From Pseudomonadota bacterium (lineage in GTDB: Bacteria; Pseudomonadota; Gammaproteobacteria; Burkholderiales; Burkholderiaceae_C): DNA of 64,000 bases. Shown in pieces: positions 51,802 to 61,371 of this stretch (the first letter of the stretch is position 1; every line of letters begins with the position of its first letter). Both the position numbers and the translations under genes were made by a program. The stretch covers positions 124,001 through 188,000 of the forward strand of contig JAFEEF010000002.1 in the NCBI GenBank assembly GCA_018241265.1. Direction: 5' to 3'. A model generated the notes under the pieces. That model did no database searches, was not told where the DNA came from, and saw only the letters and a program-made list of their open reading frames with translations.

Positions 51802-53517
51802 TCAGAACAGGAAGTACCGCTGCGCCATCGGCAGTTCCGTCGCCGGTTCGCAGGTCAGCAGCTGCCCGTCGGCCCGCACCTCGTAGGTCTGCGCATCGAC
51901 CTCGATCGCCGGCGTGCCGCTGTTGTGAACCATGTCGGCCTTGCCGATCTTCCGCGTGTTCTTGACCGCCACCAGTTTGCGCTTCAGGCCCAAGGTCGCC
52001 GCCACGCCGCCCTCGACCGCCGCCTGCGACACGAAGGTCAAGCAGGTGTCGTGCAACGCACCCCCGTACGAGCCGAACATCGGCCGGTAGTGCACCGGCT
52101 GCGGCGTCGGGATCGACGCGTTCGGATCGCCCATCGCGGCCGCGGCGATCATGCCGCCCTTCAGGATCAGGCTCGGCTTGATGCCGAAGAAGGCCGGCTT
52201 CCACAGCACGAGGTCCGCGAGCTTGCCCGGCTCGATCGAGCCGACGACATGCGAGATGCCCTGCGTGATCGCCGGGTTGATCGTGTACTTGGCGACGTAG
52301 CGCTTGACGCGGAAGTTGTCGTGCCGCGCCGTGTCCTCCGGCAAGGTGCCGCGCTGCGCCTTCATCTTGTGCGCGGTCTGCCAGGTGCGGATGATGACCT
52401 CGCCGACGCGGCCCATCGCCTGGCTGTCGGACGACATCATCGAGAACACGCCCAGGTCGTGCAGGATGTCCTCGGCGGCGATCGTCTCCCGGCGGATGCG
52501 GCTCTCGGCGAACGCCAGGTCCTCGGCGATGCCGGCATCGAGGTGGTGGCACACCATCAGCATGTCGAGGTGCTCGTCGATCGTGTTCACCGTGTACGGC
52601 ATCGTCGGGTTGGTCGACGACGGCAGCACGTTCGCGAGGCCCGCGCACTTGATGATGTCCGGCGCATGGCCGCCGCCGGCGCCTTCGGTGTGGAAGGTCG
52701 CGATCGTGCGGCCCTTGAACGCGGCGATCGTGTCCTCGACGAAGCCCGATTCGTTCAACGTGTCGGTATGGATCGTGACCTGGATGTCGTGCCGGTCCGC
52801 GACCGAGAGGCAGTTGTCGATCGCCGCCGGCGTCGTGCCCCAGTCCTCGTGCAGCTTGAGGCCGTAGGCACCGGCGCGGATCTGCTCGTCGAGCGCACCC
52901 GGCAACGACGCATTGCCCTTGCCCTGGAAGCCGAGGTTCATCGGAAACGCCTCGGCCGCCTTCAGCATCGCGTGGATGTGCCACGGCCCCGGCGTGCAGG
53001 TCGTCGCGAACGTGCCGGTCGCCGGGCCCGTGCCGCCGCCGAGCATCGTCGTGATGCCGCTCATCAACGCCTCCTCGATCTGCTGCGGGCAGATGAAGTG
53101 GATGTGCGTGTCGATGCCGCCGGCGGTCAGGATAGCCCCCTCGCCGGCGATGATCTCGGTGCCCGGTCCGATGACGATGTCGACGCCCGGCTGCACGTCG
53201 GGGTTGCCGGCCTTGCCGATCGCGGCGATCAGGCCGTTCTTCAGCGCGACGTCGGCCTTCACGATGCCCCAGTGGTCGACGATCAGCGCGTTCGTGATGA
53301 CGGTGTCGGCCACCTCGCCGGCGAGGCGCTGGCTCTGTCCCATGCCGTCGCGGATCGTCTTGCCGCCGCCGAACTTCACCTCTTCGCCGTAGCCGCCGGC
53401 CTGCAAGGTGTAGTCCTTCTCGACCTCGATGACGAGGCCGGTGTCGGCCAGGCGCACGCGGTCGCCGACCGTCGGGCCGAACATCTCCGCATAGGCGCGG
53501 CGCGTGATCGTGGCCAT
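51802..53517 (-). CDS. ureC: Urease alpha subunit UreC
   Basis: The 571-residue catalytic subunit hydrolyses urea at a dinickel site. Present are the nickel-binding HxH ([14 protein letters not shown], about 130-143), the carbamylated lysine region GLKLHEDWG (about 215), and the active-site flap [14 protein letters not shown] with the catalytic histidine (about 320). It ends MAQRYFLF as usual. The start ATG at 53517 is one base after the ureB stop. Immediately downstream, where ureE is normally found, lies the convergent NRPS gene 60 bases away. Confidence 0.98.
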   Translation of the reverse strand: MATITRRAYAEMFGPTVGDRVRLADTGLVIEVEKDYTLQAGGYGEEVKFGGGKTIRDGMGQSQRLAGEVADTVITNALIVDHWGIVKADVALKNGLIAAIGKAGNPDVQPGVDIVIGPGTEIIAGEGAILTAGGIDTHIHFICPQQIEEALMSGITTMLGGGTGPATGTFATTCTPGPWHIHAMLKAAEAFPMNLGFQGKGNASLPGALDEQIRAGAYGLKLHEDWGTTPAAIDNCLSVADRHDIQVTIHTDTLNESGFVEDTIAAFKGRTIATFHTEGAGGGHAPDIIKCAGLANVLPSSTNPTMPYTVNTIDEHLDMLMVCHHLDAGIAEDLAFAESRIRRETIAAEDILHDLGVFSMMSSDSQAMGRVGEVIIRTWQTAHKMKAQRGTLPEDTARHDNFRVKRYVAKYTINPAITQGISHVVGSIEPGKLADLVLWKPAFFGIKPSLILKGGMIAAAAMGDPNASIPTPQPVHYRPMFGSYGGALHDTCLTFVSQAAVEGGVAATLGLKRKLVAVKNTRKIGKADMVHNSGTPAIEVDAQTYEVRADGQLLTCEPATELPMAQRYFLF

Positions 53518-53518
53518 G

Positions 53519-53824
53519 TCAGAGCGCTCCCTGCACGAGGCCGCGGAAGCCGTAGACCGCGCGCGCGCCGGCGTAGTCGACCAGCTCCACGGTGCGCTGC
53601 TGTCCCGGCTCGAAGCGCACCGCGGTGCCCGAGGCGATGTTGAGCCGCATGCCGCGCGCCGCGTCGCGGTCGAAGCGCAGCGCTGCATTGGTCTCGGCGA
53701 AGTGGTAGTGCGAGCCGACCTGGATCGGCCGGTCGCCGGTGTTCTCGACGACCACCGTCGCGGTGCGGCGGCCCGGATTCAGCGCATGGTCGCCGGCGTC
53801 GGTCAGCAGTTCACCAGGGGTCAT
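53519..53824 (-). CDS. ureB: Urease beta subunit UreB
   Basis: A 101-residue structural subunit with [17 protein letters not shown] and [17 protein letters not shown], the conserved core of bacterial UreB. It starts with MTPGELL, close to the usual PGE motif. It is packed between ureA (13 bases upstream) and ureC (one base downstream), which implies one transcript. Confidence 0.97.
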   Translation of the reverse strand: MTPGELLTDAGDHALNPGRRTATVVVENTGDRPIQVGSHYHFAETNAALRFDRDAARGMRLNIASGTAVRFEPGQQRTVELVDYAGARAVYGFRGLVQGAL

Positions 53825-53837
53825 GACGAATGCCTCT

Positions 53838-54140
53838 TCACGCGATCGGCTGGTGCACGGTCACCAGTTTGGTGCCATCGGGGAAGGTCGCTTCCATCTG
53901 GATCTCCGGGATCATGTCCGCGACGCCGTCCATCACGTCGTCGCGCGTCAAGATGGTCTTGCCGTCGCTCATCAGTTGCGCCACCGACTTGCCGTCGCGT
54001 GCACCCTCCATGAGCGCGGCGCTGATCAGCGCCACCGCCTCGGGGTAGTTCAGCTTCAGCCCGCGTGCCTTGCGGCGCTCGGCGAGCAGGGCGGCGGTGA
54101 AGATCAGCAGCTTGTCTTTCTCGCGCGGCGTCAGTTCCAT
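53838..54140 (-). CDS. ureA: Urease gamma subunit UreA
   Basis: A 100-residue structural subunit with [23 protein letters not shown] at the N-terminus, [12 protein letters not shown] and [22 protein letters not shown] at the end, all typical. It is the first gene of the urease operon; the accessory gene ureD usually preceding it is not here: upstream lies a divergent kinase gene with 89 bases between the starts. Confidence 0.97.
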   Translation of the reverse strand: MELTPREKDKLLIFTAALLAERRKARGLKLNYPEAVALISAALMEGARDGKSVAQLMSDGKTILTRDDVMDGVADMIPEIQMEATFPDGTKLVTVHQPIA

Positions 54141-54229
54141 GGCGGTGCGTGTAGCAGGAGATGTGCCACATCCTAGTGCAGATGTCGGGTGTGGCCTGCG
54201 CTGGCACGCGCCTTGCCGTCCGACTGCGG

Positions 54230-57200
54230 ATGAGCGCCATCCTGCCCTCGATCGACAGCGGCGCTGCGCCGCCACGGGTCGGCCCGGCGATCATCGGCGT
54301 CTCGATGCCGGGCGATGGCCCCGAAGCGGTGCAACGCGTCGTCAAGGTCCGGCGCGACTACAACAGCTGGGTCGCCCGCGAGACGATGGAGGACTATGCG
54401 CTGCGCTTCACGCCGCGCAGCTTCCGCAAGTGGTCGGCGCTGCGCGTCGCCAACACCGCGTTCGGCGCCGCGTCGTTCCTCGTGCTCGAAGCGGTCGGCG
54501 CGACCTTGCTCGTGCAATACGGCTTCGTCAACGCCGCGCTCGCGATCGTCGCGACCGGCCTCGTGATCTTCCTGGCCGGCCTGCCCATCAGCATCTATGC
54601 GGCGCGCCACGGCGTCGACATGGACCTGCTGACGCGCGGCGCCGGCTTCGGCTACATCGGCTCGACGGTGACGTCGCTGATCTACGCGTCGTTCACCTTC
54701 ATCTTCTTCGCGCTCGAGGCGGCCATCATGGCCTACGCGCTCGACCTCGCGTTCGACATACCGCCGGCCTGGGGCTACCTGGCCTGCGCGCTCGCGGTGA
54801 TCCCGCTGGTGACGCACGGCGTCACGATGATCAGCCGGCTGCAGGTGTGGACCCAGCCGGTCTGGATCGTGCTGCTGGTCGTGCCGTACGTCTACGTGTT
54901 CGACAAGAGCCCGCATGCGTTCGAGCGCCTGTCGAGCTATGCCGGCGTGGACGGGCAGGGCGGCCGCTTCTCGCTGCCGCTGTTCGGCGCGGCGATGACG
55001 GTCGGCATCGCGCTGATCACGCAGATGGGCGAGCAGGCGGACTACCTGCGCTTCATGCCCGAGCGTGCGAGCACGACGCGGCTGCGCTGGTGGGCCGGCG
55101 TCCTGATCGGCGGGCCGGGCTGGGTGCTGATCGGCATCGTCAAGATGCTCGGCGGCGCGCTGCTCGCCTACCTCGCGATCCTTCATTCGGTGCCGGTCGA
55201 GCGCGCGGTCGATCCGAACCAGATGTACCTCGCGGCCTACGAGTACGTGTTCCCGCGCGAAACCTGGGCGATCGCCGCGACGGCGCTGTTCGTCGTCGTG
55301 TCGCAGCTCAAGATCAACGTGACGAACGCCTATGCCGGCTCGCTCGCGTGGTCGAACTTCTTCGCGCGCCTGACGCACAGCCATCCGGGCCGCGTCGTCT
55401 GGGTCGTCTTCAACACGCTGATCGCGCTGATGCTGATGGAGCTCGACGTGTTCCAGGCGCTGTCGAAGGTGCTCGGCCTGTACTCGAACATCGCGATCAG
55501 CTGGATGATGGCGGTCGTCGCCGACCTCGTCGTCGACAAGCCGCTCGGCCTGTCGCCGCCCGGCATCGAGTTCAAGCGCGCCCATCTCTACGACATCAAT
55601 CCGGTCGGCGTCGGCGCGATGGGACTGGCGTCGCTGTTGTCGGTGGCCGCCTACCTCGGGCTGATGGGGCCGATGGCACAGGCGTTCTCGGCGCTGATCG
55701 CGCTCGTCACCGCGTTCGTCGCCGCGCCGCTGATCGCATGGATCACGCGCGGCCGCTATTACCTCGCGCGCCGGCCGGAAGCGACCGGGCCGTTCACGCG
55801 GCTGGTCCGCGACGGCAAGGCGACGCCTTTCGGGCGCTGCACGATCTGCGAGCGCGACTACGAAGCCGACGACATGGCGCATTGCCCGGCCTACCTCGGC
55901 CGGATCTGCTCGCTGTGCTGTTCGCTCGACGCGCGCTGCAACGACATGTGCAAGCCCGGCGCGAACTGGTCGGCGCAATGGCAGCGGGCCGCGCAGCGCG
56001 TGCTGCCGCGCGCGCTGTGGACCCGGCTCGACACCGAGCTCGGCCGCTGCCTGCTGCTGATGGCGGCCATCCTGCCGGTGCTGGCGCTGCTGTTCTACTT
56101 CGTCGCGCAGTACCAGCTGCAACCGTACGCCGGCGACGCGGCCGATCCGTTCCGGCGTGCGGTCGCGCAGGCCATCCGGCAGGGGCTGGCCGGCGGCTTC
56201 ATGAAAGTCTTCGCCGCACTCGTCGTCGTCGCCGCGATCGTCACGTGGTGGCTGGTGCTGACGCACAAGAGCCGCCAGGTCGCGCAGGAAGAGAGCAACC
56301 GCCAGACGCACGCGCTGAACGCGCAGACGCAGGAGCTGCGCCGCGAGATCGAGTCGCACCGCCGCACCGATCTCGCGCTGCAGGAAGCGAACCGCCAGGC
56401 CGAGCGTGCGCGCACGCTAGCCGACCTCGCGAACCAGGCCAAGACGCGCTACATCTCGGCGATCAGCCACGAGCTGCGCACGCCGCTCAACAGCATCATC
56501 GGTTACGCGCAACTGCTCGACGAGGACGTGTCGGTGCCGCCGCACCGGCGGCAGGCCGTCAGCGTGATCCGGCGCGGCGGCGAGCATTTGCTGTCGCTGA
56601 TCGAAGGCACGCTCGACATCGCGCGCATCGAAGGCGGCAAGCTGACGCTCGACGTGCGGCCGATGCGCTTCCACGACGCGCTGCTGCAGATCGCCCGCAT
56701 GTTCGAGCTGCAGGCGGCCGGCAAGGGGATCGGTTTCGTGACGGCGTTCGACGAGCCGCTGCCCGAGGTCGTGCGTTGCGACGAGAGGCGGCTGCGCCAG
56801 GTGCTGATCAACGTGCTCGGCAACGCGGTCAAGTTCACGAGCGCGGGGCAGGTCACGTTCCGTGTGCGCCATGCGCGCGAGATGGCGACCTTCGAGATCG
56901 AGGACACCGGCCCCGGCATCGCGCCGGGCGAGGCCGAACGGATCTTCGAGCCGTTCGCACGCGGCGCGGCGAGCGGCGCGGCGGTCGGCGGCGGCACCGG
57001 GCTCGGCCTCACGATCAGCAAGATGCTCACCGACCTGATGGGCGGCGAGATGACCTTGTCGAGCACGCCGGCCGAGCGGTCCGCGGCGGGCGAGCCGGGG
57101 CCGGGCGCGCTGTTCCGCATCCGCCTGTTCCTGCCCGAAGTGCGCGCGGCGGTGGCCGAGCGCGCGCTGCCGCGGCTCGCGCGCACCGGCTACCTCGGCG

Positions 57201-57832
57201 CGCGCCGGCGCATCCTCTTGGTCGACAACGACGAGGTCGACCGCGGCCTGCTCGCCAGCGTGCTCGCGCCGCTCGGCTTCGAGCTGCGCGAGGCTGATTC
57301 GGGCACCGCGTGCCTGACGCTGCTGCGCGCCTGTCGCCCCGATGCGATCCTGATGGACCTCGCGATGCCCGGCATCGACGGTTGGGAGACGATCCGACGC
57401 CTGCGGCACCAAGGCCTGTCCGACGCGCCGGTCGCGATCGTCTCGGCGAACGCGTTCGACCGCGGTCTGGAGAACGACGTCGCCATCGCGCCGTCCGACT
57501 TCATCGTCAAGCCGGTGCGCATCGCCGAGCTGCTCGACTGGCTCGGCCGCGCGCTCGAGCTCGAATGGACCCATGCGGCGGCACCGCCGACCGACGGCGT
57601 GCAGCCGCCCGCGCCCGAGTGGGTGCTGCCGCCGGAGGACCGCCTCGCCGCGCTCGACGAGATGGTGGGCCTCGGCTACTACCGCGGCATCGTCGAGTTG
57701 CTCGACGGCATCCGTGCCGCGCATCCGGACTGCGCAGGGTTCGTCGACCACATGCAGGCGCTGGCACGCCGCTTCCGGCTCGATGCGATGGCGGGCCTGC
57801 TGCGCCAGGCGCGCATGGCCGAGCGGCGATGA
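54230..57832 (+). CDS. NCS1-permease/hybrid histidine kinase/receiver fusion
   Basis: A 1200-residue membrane sensor. Residues 40-500 form an NCS1 (nucleobase:cation symporter) domain with about twelve helices. A cysteine-rich stretch follows ([33 protein letters not shown]; about 540-590), a possible metal site. Another membrane segment and a coiled coil (about 720-760) lead to HisKA ([14 protein letters not shown]), HATPase ([21 protein letters not shown]) and a receiver (DLAMPGIDG). Such fusions may sense purines or urea derivatives. It diverges from ureABC with 89 bases between starts and is coupled to a LuxR-type regulator, so control of nitrogen use is likely. I took the ATG at 54230. 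Confidence 0.9.
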   Translation: MSAILPSIDSGAAPPRVGPAIIGVSMPGDGPEAVQRVVKVRRDYNSWVARETMEDYALRFTPRSFRKWSALRVANTAFGAASFLVLEAVGATLLVQYGFVNAALAIVATGLVIFLAGLPISIYAARHGVDMDLLTRGAGFGYIGSTVTSLIYASFTFIFFALEAAIMAYALDLAFDIPPAWGYLACALAVIPLVTHGVTMISRLQVWTQPVWIVLLVVPYVYVFDKSPHAFERLSSYAGVDGQGGRFSLPLFGAAMTVGIALITQMGEQADYLRFMPERASTTRLRWWAGVLIGGPGWVLIGIVKMLGGALLAYLAILHSVPVERAVDPNQMYLAAYEYVFPRETWAIAATALFVVVSQLKINVTNAYAGSLAWSNFFARLTHSHPGRVVWVVFNTLIALMLMELDVFQALSKVLGLYSNIAISWMMAVVADLVVDKPLGLSPPGIEFKRAHLYDINPVGVGAMGLASLLSVAAYLGLMGPMAQAFSALIALVTAFVAAPLIAWITRGRYYLARRPEATGPFTRLVRDGKATPFGRCTICERDYEADDMAHCPAYLGRICSLCCSLDARCNDMCKPGANWSAQWQRAAQRVLPRALWTRLDTELGRCLLLMAAILPVLALLFYFVAQYQLQPYAGDAADPFRRAVAQAIRQGLAGGFMKVFAALVVVAAIVTWWLVLTHKSRQVAQEESNRQTHALNAQTQELRREIESHRRTDLALQEANRQAERARTLADLANQAKTRYISAISHELRTPLNSIIGYAQLLDEDVSVPPHRRQAVSVIRRGGEHLLSLIEGTLDIARIEGGKLTLDVRPMRFHDALLQIARMFELQAAGKGIGFVTAFDEPLPEVVRCDERRLRQVLINVLGNAVKFTSAGQVTFRVRHAREMATFEIEDTGPGIAPGEAERIFEPFARGAASGAAVGGGTGLGLTISKMLTDLMGGEMTLSSTPAERSAAGEPGPGALFRIRLFLPEVRAAVAERALPRLARTGYLGARRRILLVDNDEVDRGLLASVLAPLGFELREADSGTACLTLLRACRPDAILMDLAMPGIDGWETIRRLRHQGLSDAPVAIVSANAFDRGLENDVAIAPSDFIVKPVRIAELLDWLGRALELEWTHAAAPPTDGVQPPAPEWVLPPEDRLAALDEMVGLGYYRGIVELLDGIRAAHPDCAGFVDHMQALARRFRLDAMAGLLRQARMAERR

Positions 57833-58779
57833 TGGCGCCCGACGCCGACCGCACCGCTGCAGACGTCGTGCTGATCGTCGACGACGTGCCCGACAACCTG
57901 GCGCTGCTGCACGATGCGCTCGACGAGGCCGGCTGCACGGTGCTGGTGGCCACCAATGGCGAGAGCGCGCTGCAACGCGCCGCGCAGGCGCAGCCCGACA
58001 TCGTGCTGCTCGATGCGGTGATGCCGGGCATGAACGGCTTCGAAGTCGCACGACGGCTCAAGGCGCAACCGGAGACGGCGCACATCCCGATCGTCTTCAT
58101 GACCGGCCTGACCGAGACCGAGCATGTCGTCGCCGCCTTCCAGGCCGGCGGGGTCGACTACGTCACCAAGCCGATCCGGCCGCGCGAGGTGCTGGCGCGC
58201 ATCGTCGCGCACATGGCGAGCGCGCGTCAGGCCCGCCAGGCGCGCAACGCGCTCGACGCGTTCGGCCACGCGACGATGGCGATCCGCGCCGGCGGCTGGC
58301 GGCTCGTCTGGCAGACGCCGCTGGCGCGGCAGTTGCTCGCGACCTACTGCGAAGCCGAGGCGGGCCGATTGCCCGTTCCGGTGCTCGACTGGGTGCGTGC
58401 GCAGGCCGAGCTCGGCGCGGCCGGGCGCGAGCCGCGGCCGCTGAACATCGTGCGCGGCGCGCGCCAGCTGATGTTCTCGCTGCACGAGCGCACCAGCGAC
58501 GACGACTGGCTGGTCGTGATGCGCGAGGTGTCCGATGCCGCGATCGTCGATGCGATGACGCAGCACTTCAAGCTGACGATGCGCGAGGCCGAAGTGCTCT
58601 ACTGGGTCGTCAACGGCAAGACCAACCGCGACATCGGCGACATCCTCGGCTCCAGCCCGGCGACGGTGAAGAAGCACCTCGAGCGCGTCTACGTGAAGCT
58701 CGGCGTCGAGACGCGTACCGCGGCGGCGTCGATGGCGATGAGCCGGCTGCGGGCGTTGAACATCGGCCTGACCGGCTGA
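57829..58779 (+). CDS. LuxR-family response regulator
   Basis: A 316-residue regulator: receiver domain (VDDVPDNLALLHDAL, LLDAVMPGMNGFEV, TKPIRP), a middle segment of 110 residues without a known domain, and a C-terminal HTH with MREAEVLYWVVNGKTNRDIGDILGSSPATVKKHLERVYVKLGVETR pattern. It overlaps the kinase stop (ATGATGG), with two possible ATGs three bases apart. It is the probable output of the NCS1-kinase and may control the divergent urease genes. Confidence 0.93.
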   Translation: MMAPDADRTAADVVLIVDDVPDNLALLHDALDEAGCTVLVATNGESALQRAAQAQPDIVLLDAVMPGMNGFEVARRLKAQPETAHIPIVFMTGLTETEHVVAAFQAGGVDYVTKPIRPREVLARIVAHMASARQARQARNALDAFGHATMAIRAGGWRLVWQTPLARQLLATYCEAEAGRLPVPVLDWVRAQAELGAAGREPRPLNIVRGARQLMFSLHERTSDDDWLVVMREVSDAAIVDAMTQHFKLTMREAEVLYWVVNGKTNRDIGDILGSSPATVKKHLERVYVKLGVETRTAAASMAMSRLRALNIGLTG

Positions 58780-58843
58780 CCGGCATCCGGGAGGGAGGCG
58801 CGGTCTTCGACTATGCGGCCCGTTCGCGATCACGGCCCTTCCC

Positions 58844-59113
58844 ATGTCCGACACTCTGCATGCCGTCGTCTACGTCAGCTCCGCGACGCATCTGCTCGAA
58901 CCTTCCGAGATCGATCATCGGCTGACGCACGCACGCCGGCGCAATGCTGAAGCCGACGTCACGGGTCTCCTGCTTGACGGTGACGGCAACTTCATGCAGT
59001 ACATCGAAGGTCCGCGCGACCGGCTGATGCCGATCTGCGACATCATCCTCGCCGACCCGCTGCACCACGACGTCAACGAGCTACTCAATCGATCGCCTGG
59101 GGCCCGGGCGTGA
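58844..59113 (+). CDS. Truncated BLUF-domain photoreceptor protein
   Basis: An 89-residue protein with BLUF features: LHAVVYVSSAT (the flavin-contacting Tyr), RRRNAEADVTGLLLDGDGNFMQYIEG (Asn and Gln that contact FAD) and DIILADPLHHDV. A complete BLUF domain continues to the WSM segment (about residue 95-105); here the homology ends near VNELLNR and the frame closes after six more residues. The C-terminal strand and helix are missing, so blue-light sensing is doubtful. Possibly a relic. Confidence 0.75.
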   Translation: MSDTLHAVVYVSSATHLLEPSEIDHRLTHARRRNAEADVTGLLLDGDGNFMQYIEGPRDRLMPICDIILADPLHHDVNELLNRSPGARA

Positions 59114-59171
59114 GCGGTTGCGGAGCATCTGGTTGCAGCTCCACTAGGAGCGGCTCGTAGCCAGTCTGGGT

Positions 59172-59303
59172 GTGGACGCCGAGGCCGAGGAGGAATGGGA
59201 ACGACTGGCGGCGCAACGTGAGGCTGAACTGGATTCTGGTGCCGTCGCTGGTATCCCTCTTGAAACCGCAATGGCTCAGCTCCGGCAACGCTTCCCCGGA
59301 TGA
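59172..59303 (+). pseudogene. Fragment of an addiction-module antitoxin
   Basis: The frame from GTG 59172 encodes about 43 residues with AEAEEEWERLAAQREAELDSGAV and an end AQLRQRFPG, resembling the C-terminal part of addiction-module antitoxins paired with RelE/ParE toxins. A TAG at 59145 closes the frame upstream, so the N-terminal dimerisation part is missing or shifted. Its stop overlaps the toxin ATG (ATGA). Confidence 0.55.
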
Positions 59304-59617
59304 CCGTCATCCTTCATCCAGGAGCTCAGCGAGACCTCGACGAAGCTGCCGCCTTCTACGCAAGAGAAGGCTCTCCTGCTGTCGCGGCCCGGTTCCTCAC
59401 GGAGGTCGAGCGTGGCGCCGGATTTGTCCACGCGAACCCCGGTGCGGGCACTCCGGTCTCGATCGGCTGGAACGGCTACGCACACATCGAGGCGCGGGAG
59501 CGCCGGCGTGCGGTGGCCGCCGAACCGCCGCACTGCCGTACCGCGCCCCCGCTTACGCCGCTTCCGCCAACGCCGGATAGTCCGTGTAGCCCTTCTCCCC
59601 CGGCGTGTAGAACGTAG
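59300..59617 (+). pseudogene. Truncated RelE/ParE-family toxin
   Basis: The first 55 residues (MTVILHPGAQRDLDEAAAFYARE, FLTEVERGAGFVHANPGAGTPVS) match RelE/ParE toxins. The conserved C-terminal motif (R.FPY.LIYR) is not found; after about residue 60 the frame becomes Arg/Pro-rich and runs antisense to the OYE gene (stop 59617). It is therefore probably inactive, together with the antitoxin fragment. Confidence 0.6.
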
Positions 59618-60635
59618 CCGCATCCGGCACCGCGATCGCCGCCTCGGCCTGCATGCGCTCGACCAGATCCGGATTCGAGACGAACGGCCGGCCGAACGCG
59701 ATCAAGTCGGCGTCGCCCGCGGCCAGCGCCGCTTCGGCGCCGGCGCGATCGAAGCCGCCCGCCAGGATGAACGGCCCGTCGAAGGCCTTGCGCAGCGCGC
59801 GCTTGGTCTCGGCCGGTACGGCCGGTGCGCCCATCGCGGAATGGTCGAGCACGTGCACGTAGAGCGCGCCGAGCGTGGACAGCTCGCGCACCAGCGCGAC
59901 GTATTGCGCGTCGACGTCCGGATAGCTGCCGGTCGAGTTGAACACGCCGTGCGGCGACAGCCGGATGCCGACCTTGCCGGCGCCGATCGCCTGTGCCATC
60001 GCGCGCATCGCTTCGAGCGTGAAGCGGTTGCGGCCTTCGATGCTGCCGCCGTAGCCGTCGCTGCGCTTGTTCACGTTGGCGTTGAGGAACTGCTCGGCGA
60101 GGTAGCCGTTGGCCGCATGCAGCTCGACGCCGTCGAAGCCGGCATCGATCGCCAGCTTCGCCGACCGCGCGAACTCGCCGATCGCATGCGCGATGTCGGC
60201 TTCGGTCATCGCGCGCGGCGCGCTGTACGGCTGCATGCCGTGCGCGTCGGTGTACATCTCGCCGGCCAGGGTCTCGGACGACGGGCCGACCACCTCGGCG
60301 CCGGCCGGCAGGTTGGCGACGTGCACGACGCGACCGGTGTGCATCAACTGCACGACGATCTTGCCGCCGCGCGCATGGACCGCGTCGGTGACGAGCTTCC
60401 AGCCGTCGACCTGCGCCGGGTTGTAGAGGCCGGGGATGCGCGGATAGCCGAGGCCGTTCGGCGACGGCGACGTGCCCTCGGTGACGATCAGCCCGGCCGA
60501 TGCGCGCTGGCCGTAGTACGCGGCCATCAGCTCGTTCGGCGTGTTGGCCGGGATCGCCCGGCTGCGCGTCATCGGCGACATGACGATCCGATTGGCGAGG
60601 CGCAGCGAGCGCGCGGCATAGGGTTCGAACAGCAT
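59553..60635 (-). CDS. Old yellow enzyme family alkene reductase (NemA/XenB-like)
   Basis: A 360-residue FMN enzyme. Visible are RIVMSPMTRSRA, QLMHTGR, a substrate-binding His/Asn pair in FDGVELHAANGYL and C-terminal LIAFGRPFVSNPDLVERM. These reduce activated alkenes or nitro compounds using NAD(P)H. A separate transcription unit; it ends inside the toxin read-through frame. Confidence 0.94.
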   Translation of the reverse strand: MLFEPYAARSLRLANRIVMSPMTRSRAIPANTPNELMAAYYGQRASAGLIVTEGTSPSPNGLGYPRIPGLYNPAQVDGWKLVTDAVHARGGKIVVQLMHTGRVVHVANLPAGAEVVGPSSETLAGEMYTDAHGMQPYSAPRAMTEADIAHAIGEFARSAKLAIDAGFDGVELHAANGYLAEQFLNANVNKRSDGYGGSIEGRNRFTLEAMRAMAQAIGAGKVGIRLSPHGVFNSTGSYPDVDAQYVALVRELSTLGALYVHVLDHSAMGAPAVPAETKRALRKAFDGPFILAGGFDRAGAEAALAAGDADLIAFGRPFVSNPDLVERMQAEAAIAVPDAATFYTPGEKGYTDYPALAEAA

Positions 60636-60737
60636 GGCGGAATACTCCGGTGGGTGCGACCGGCGCGATGGTAGGGACGCATCGGCGCGCCGGCATCGAG
60701 CAATGTCTTTCGAATTCGGCTAGGCGAGGCCGGCTTC

Positions 60738-60892
60738 ATGCCCGATTTCGCCGACCGGTACGGCGCGCCCGACGGAAATGGCAGAGTTCAGCCGGATGTA
60801 CAAGAATCCGCTTTACAACGTCTCCAACGTCGGCATGGCCCTGCTCGAGCCGCTGCCGGCGGCTGCCTGGCCTTCATCTCTGGTCCTCGCCC
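60738..60892 (+). pseudogene. Remnant of a DUF4199 membrane protein gene
   Basis: Two frames together resemble the end of DUF4199 proteins: MPDFADRYGA from 60738, then after a shift EFSRMYKNPLYNV and ALLEPLPA from about 60780. The membrane-spanning N-terminal part is absent and the end runs into the thioesterase start. I infer a decayed gene; the match is short. Confidence 0.4.
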
Positions 60893-61321
60893 ATGCCCCG
60901 TATCTGGAAGCAACCCGTCTCGATCGAAACGCTCGCCGCGATCCACCGCGACACCGCGCCGGCCCACCTCGGCCTCGAGTTCCTCGAGGTCGGCGACGAC
61001 TACATCCGCGGCCGCGTGCCGGTCGATGCGCGCACGCGCCAGCCTTACGGCATCCTGCATGGCGGCGTGTCGGTGGTACTCGCCGAGACCCTGGGCTCGT
61101 GCGGTGCGGCCTATGCCTGCCCGCCGGGGTATCGCGCCGTCGGACTCGACATCAATGCCAACCACCTGCGCAGCGCGTCCGGCGGCTGGGTGACCGGCAC
61201 CGCGCGACCGCTGCACATCGGGCGGACGACGCAGGTGTGGCAGATCGAGTTGGTCGACGACGAAGGGCGGCCGACCTGCGTGTCGCGGTTGACGATGGCG
61301 GTGTTGGCACCGAAGGAGTAG
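60893..61321 (+). CDS. PaaI-family hotdog thioesterase
   Basis: A 142-residue hotdog-fold protein with PYGILHGGVSVVLAETLGS, the PaaI/MenI signature with the HGG loop and catalytic Glu, and GLDINANHLRSA. It hydrolyses acyl-CoA thioesters; the substrate is unclear. The ATG at 60893 gives a normal-length protein. A longer upstream frame has no support. Confidence 0.9.
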   Translation: MPRIWKQPVSIETLAAIHRDTAPAHLGLEFLEVGDDYIRGRVPVDARTRQPYGILHGGVSVVLAETLGSCGAAYACPPGYRAVGLDINANHLRSASGGWVTGTARPLHIGRTTQVWQIELVDDEGRPTCVSRLTMAVLAPKE

Positions 61322-61371
61322 GTCTTGCTCCCTCTCCCCGCAGGTAGGGCGAGGGAGTTCAACGCTCGACG

